This document shows positions 5,368-5,899 of a stretch of 5,899 bases of DNA, piece by piece. Every line of letters starts with the position of its first letter. The first letter of the stretch is position 1. The notes beneath the pieces are model-generated. The model did not search any database and was not told where the DNA came from. It saw only the letters and a program-made list of their open reading frames with translations. Origin of the DNA: Clostridiales bacterium (GTDB lineage: Bacteria; Bacillota; Clostridia; Oscillospirales; Oscillospiraceae); NCBI GenBank assembly GCA_012728025.1, contig JAAYFX010000266.1:1-5899 (forward strand), in the 5' to 3' direction. Position numbers and translations under genes: made by a program.

Positions 5368-5899
5368 AAACAGCAAAAAAACCAAAGGGACTGGGAAACC
5401 TTTATAAGGCAGACAGACGCTCCATGACCCGAAGGGAATGGAGAGGCGTTTCCGATACGCTATACGACTATTTCCGCTGGTTAAAGGTTTTGGGTATGCT
5501 GGGAGCAAAGCTTGCATCCACCCTTCCCCAGATGACAAAGGCCCTCACCCGTTACCGCTGGATGGTATCGTACATAACCACACCGGCGTTTTTAGACAGG
5601 CACACAATTGGCCTTCGAGGAGACGAGCTGCGCCTTTGCCATGAGCAGTTTTATGCAATTTTACAAAACTCTGCCCAGATGGTACACGACATCCTTGCTA
5701 GGGATGAAAACCTAAACGGCAAGTCAAAAAAGGCGGCAAGACTTAGGGAAAAAACCGTTATTTTCGATGAGATGATGCCTATTCAGCTAATGGCGGGCTT
5801 TCCCACCCTGAAAGGTATACCCCTGCAAATGATTCACATTTTTGAAGCGGGGGAAATTGACCAGCAGGCCAATATGTATTACATAGACGCAATTGAGCA
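5364..5899 (+). CDS. Probable partner subunit of the dehydratase, N-terminal part (cut by window edge)
   Basis: The first 178 codons of a gene whose ATG overlaps the preceding TGA (ATGA, 5364-5367), with the strong ribosome site AGGGGAGGTG (5346-5355) 8 bases upstream. Translational coupling with the HgdB-like gene points to the second subunit of the same enzyme. The stretch at 132-178 (VIFDEMMPIQLMAGFP, then GIPLQ, then DQQANMYYIDAIE) resembles the start of the conserved domain of 2-hydroxyacyl-CoA dehydratase large (HgdA-like) subunits. Ahead of it lie about 130 residues: a basic start (KTAKKPK, RRSMTRREWR) and helical segments without a recognisable domain. No signal peptide or membrane segment is evident. 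Only one cysteine (C92) occurs here, so cluster ligands, if any, lie beyond the window. The methionine pair in DEMMP stands where the sister subunit has C37. The subunit identification is good but rests on a partial sequence. Confidence 0.82.
   Translation, partial: MKTAKKPKGLGNLYKADRRSMTRREWRGVSDTLYDYFRWLKVLGMLGAKLASTLPQMTKALTRYRWMVSYITTPAFLDRHTIGLRGDELRLCHEQFYAILQNSAQMVHDILARDENLNGKSKKAARLREKTVIFDEMMPIQLMAGFPTLKGIPLQMIHIFEAGEIDQQANMYYIDAIE

Overview
The window looks like a chromosomal segment of an anaerobic Gram-positive bacterium of the class Clostridia. This rests on its moderate-to-low GC content, strong AGGAG/GGAGG-type ribosome sites, and a 2-hydroxyacyl-CoA dehydratase family gene pair, typical of anaerobic amino-acid or aromatic-acid fermenters. 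The genus cannot be read from the sequence. No mobile element, CRISPR array, tRNA or rRNA was seen.

Left part (1-1936): a copper-type P1B ATPase (copA) runs leftward and is cut by the window edge exactly after its Cys-Pro-Cys ion-binding motif. Divergent from it is a 120-residue HxlR-family regulator. They share a 176-base region with predicted back-to-back promoters and an inverted repeat over the copA -35. The regulator has two cysteine pairs, so it may sense thiol stress or metal, but its link to copA is inferred from position only.

Middle (1937-3381): a strong bidirectional hairpin terminator separates the HxlR gene from a convergent LysR-family regulator. The LysR gene is divergent from the right-hand operon. 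The region between them holds a dyad suited to LysR binding, predicted promoters on both strands, and a leader of about 180 bases with hairpin potential.

Right part (3382-5899): three tightly packed genes form an operon. The first encodes a CooC/MinD-type P-loop ATPase with a CxC motif. The second encodes a 402-residue HgdB/BcrC-like 2-hydroxyacyl-CoA dehydratase subunit with all the expected cysteines. The third overlaps the second by 4 bases and encodes the start of what is probably the partner subunit, cut at the right edge. Enzymes of this family usually work with an ASKHA-fold activator ATPase (HgdC type). Here a metallochaperone/NifH-like P-loop ATPase leads the operon instead, which is the most interesting feature of the window. 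The LysR protein probably controls this operon. The substrate cannot be deduced.
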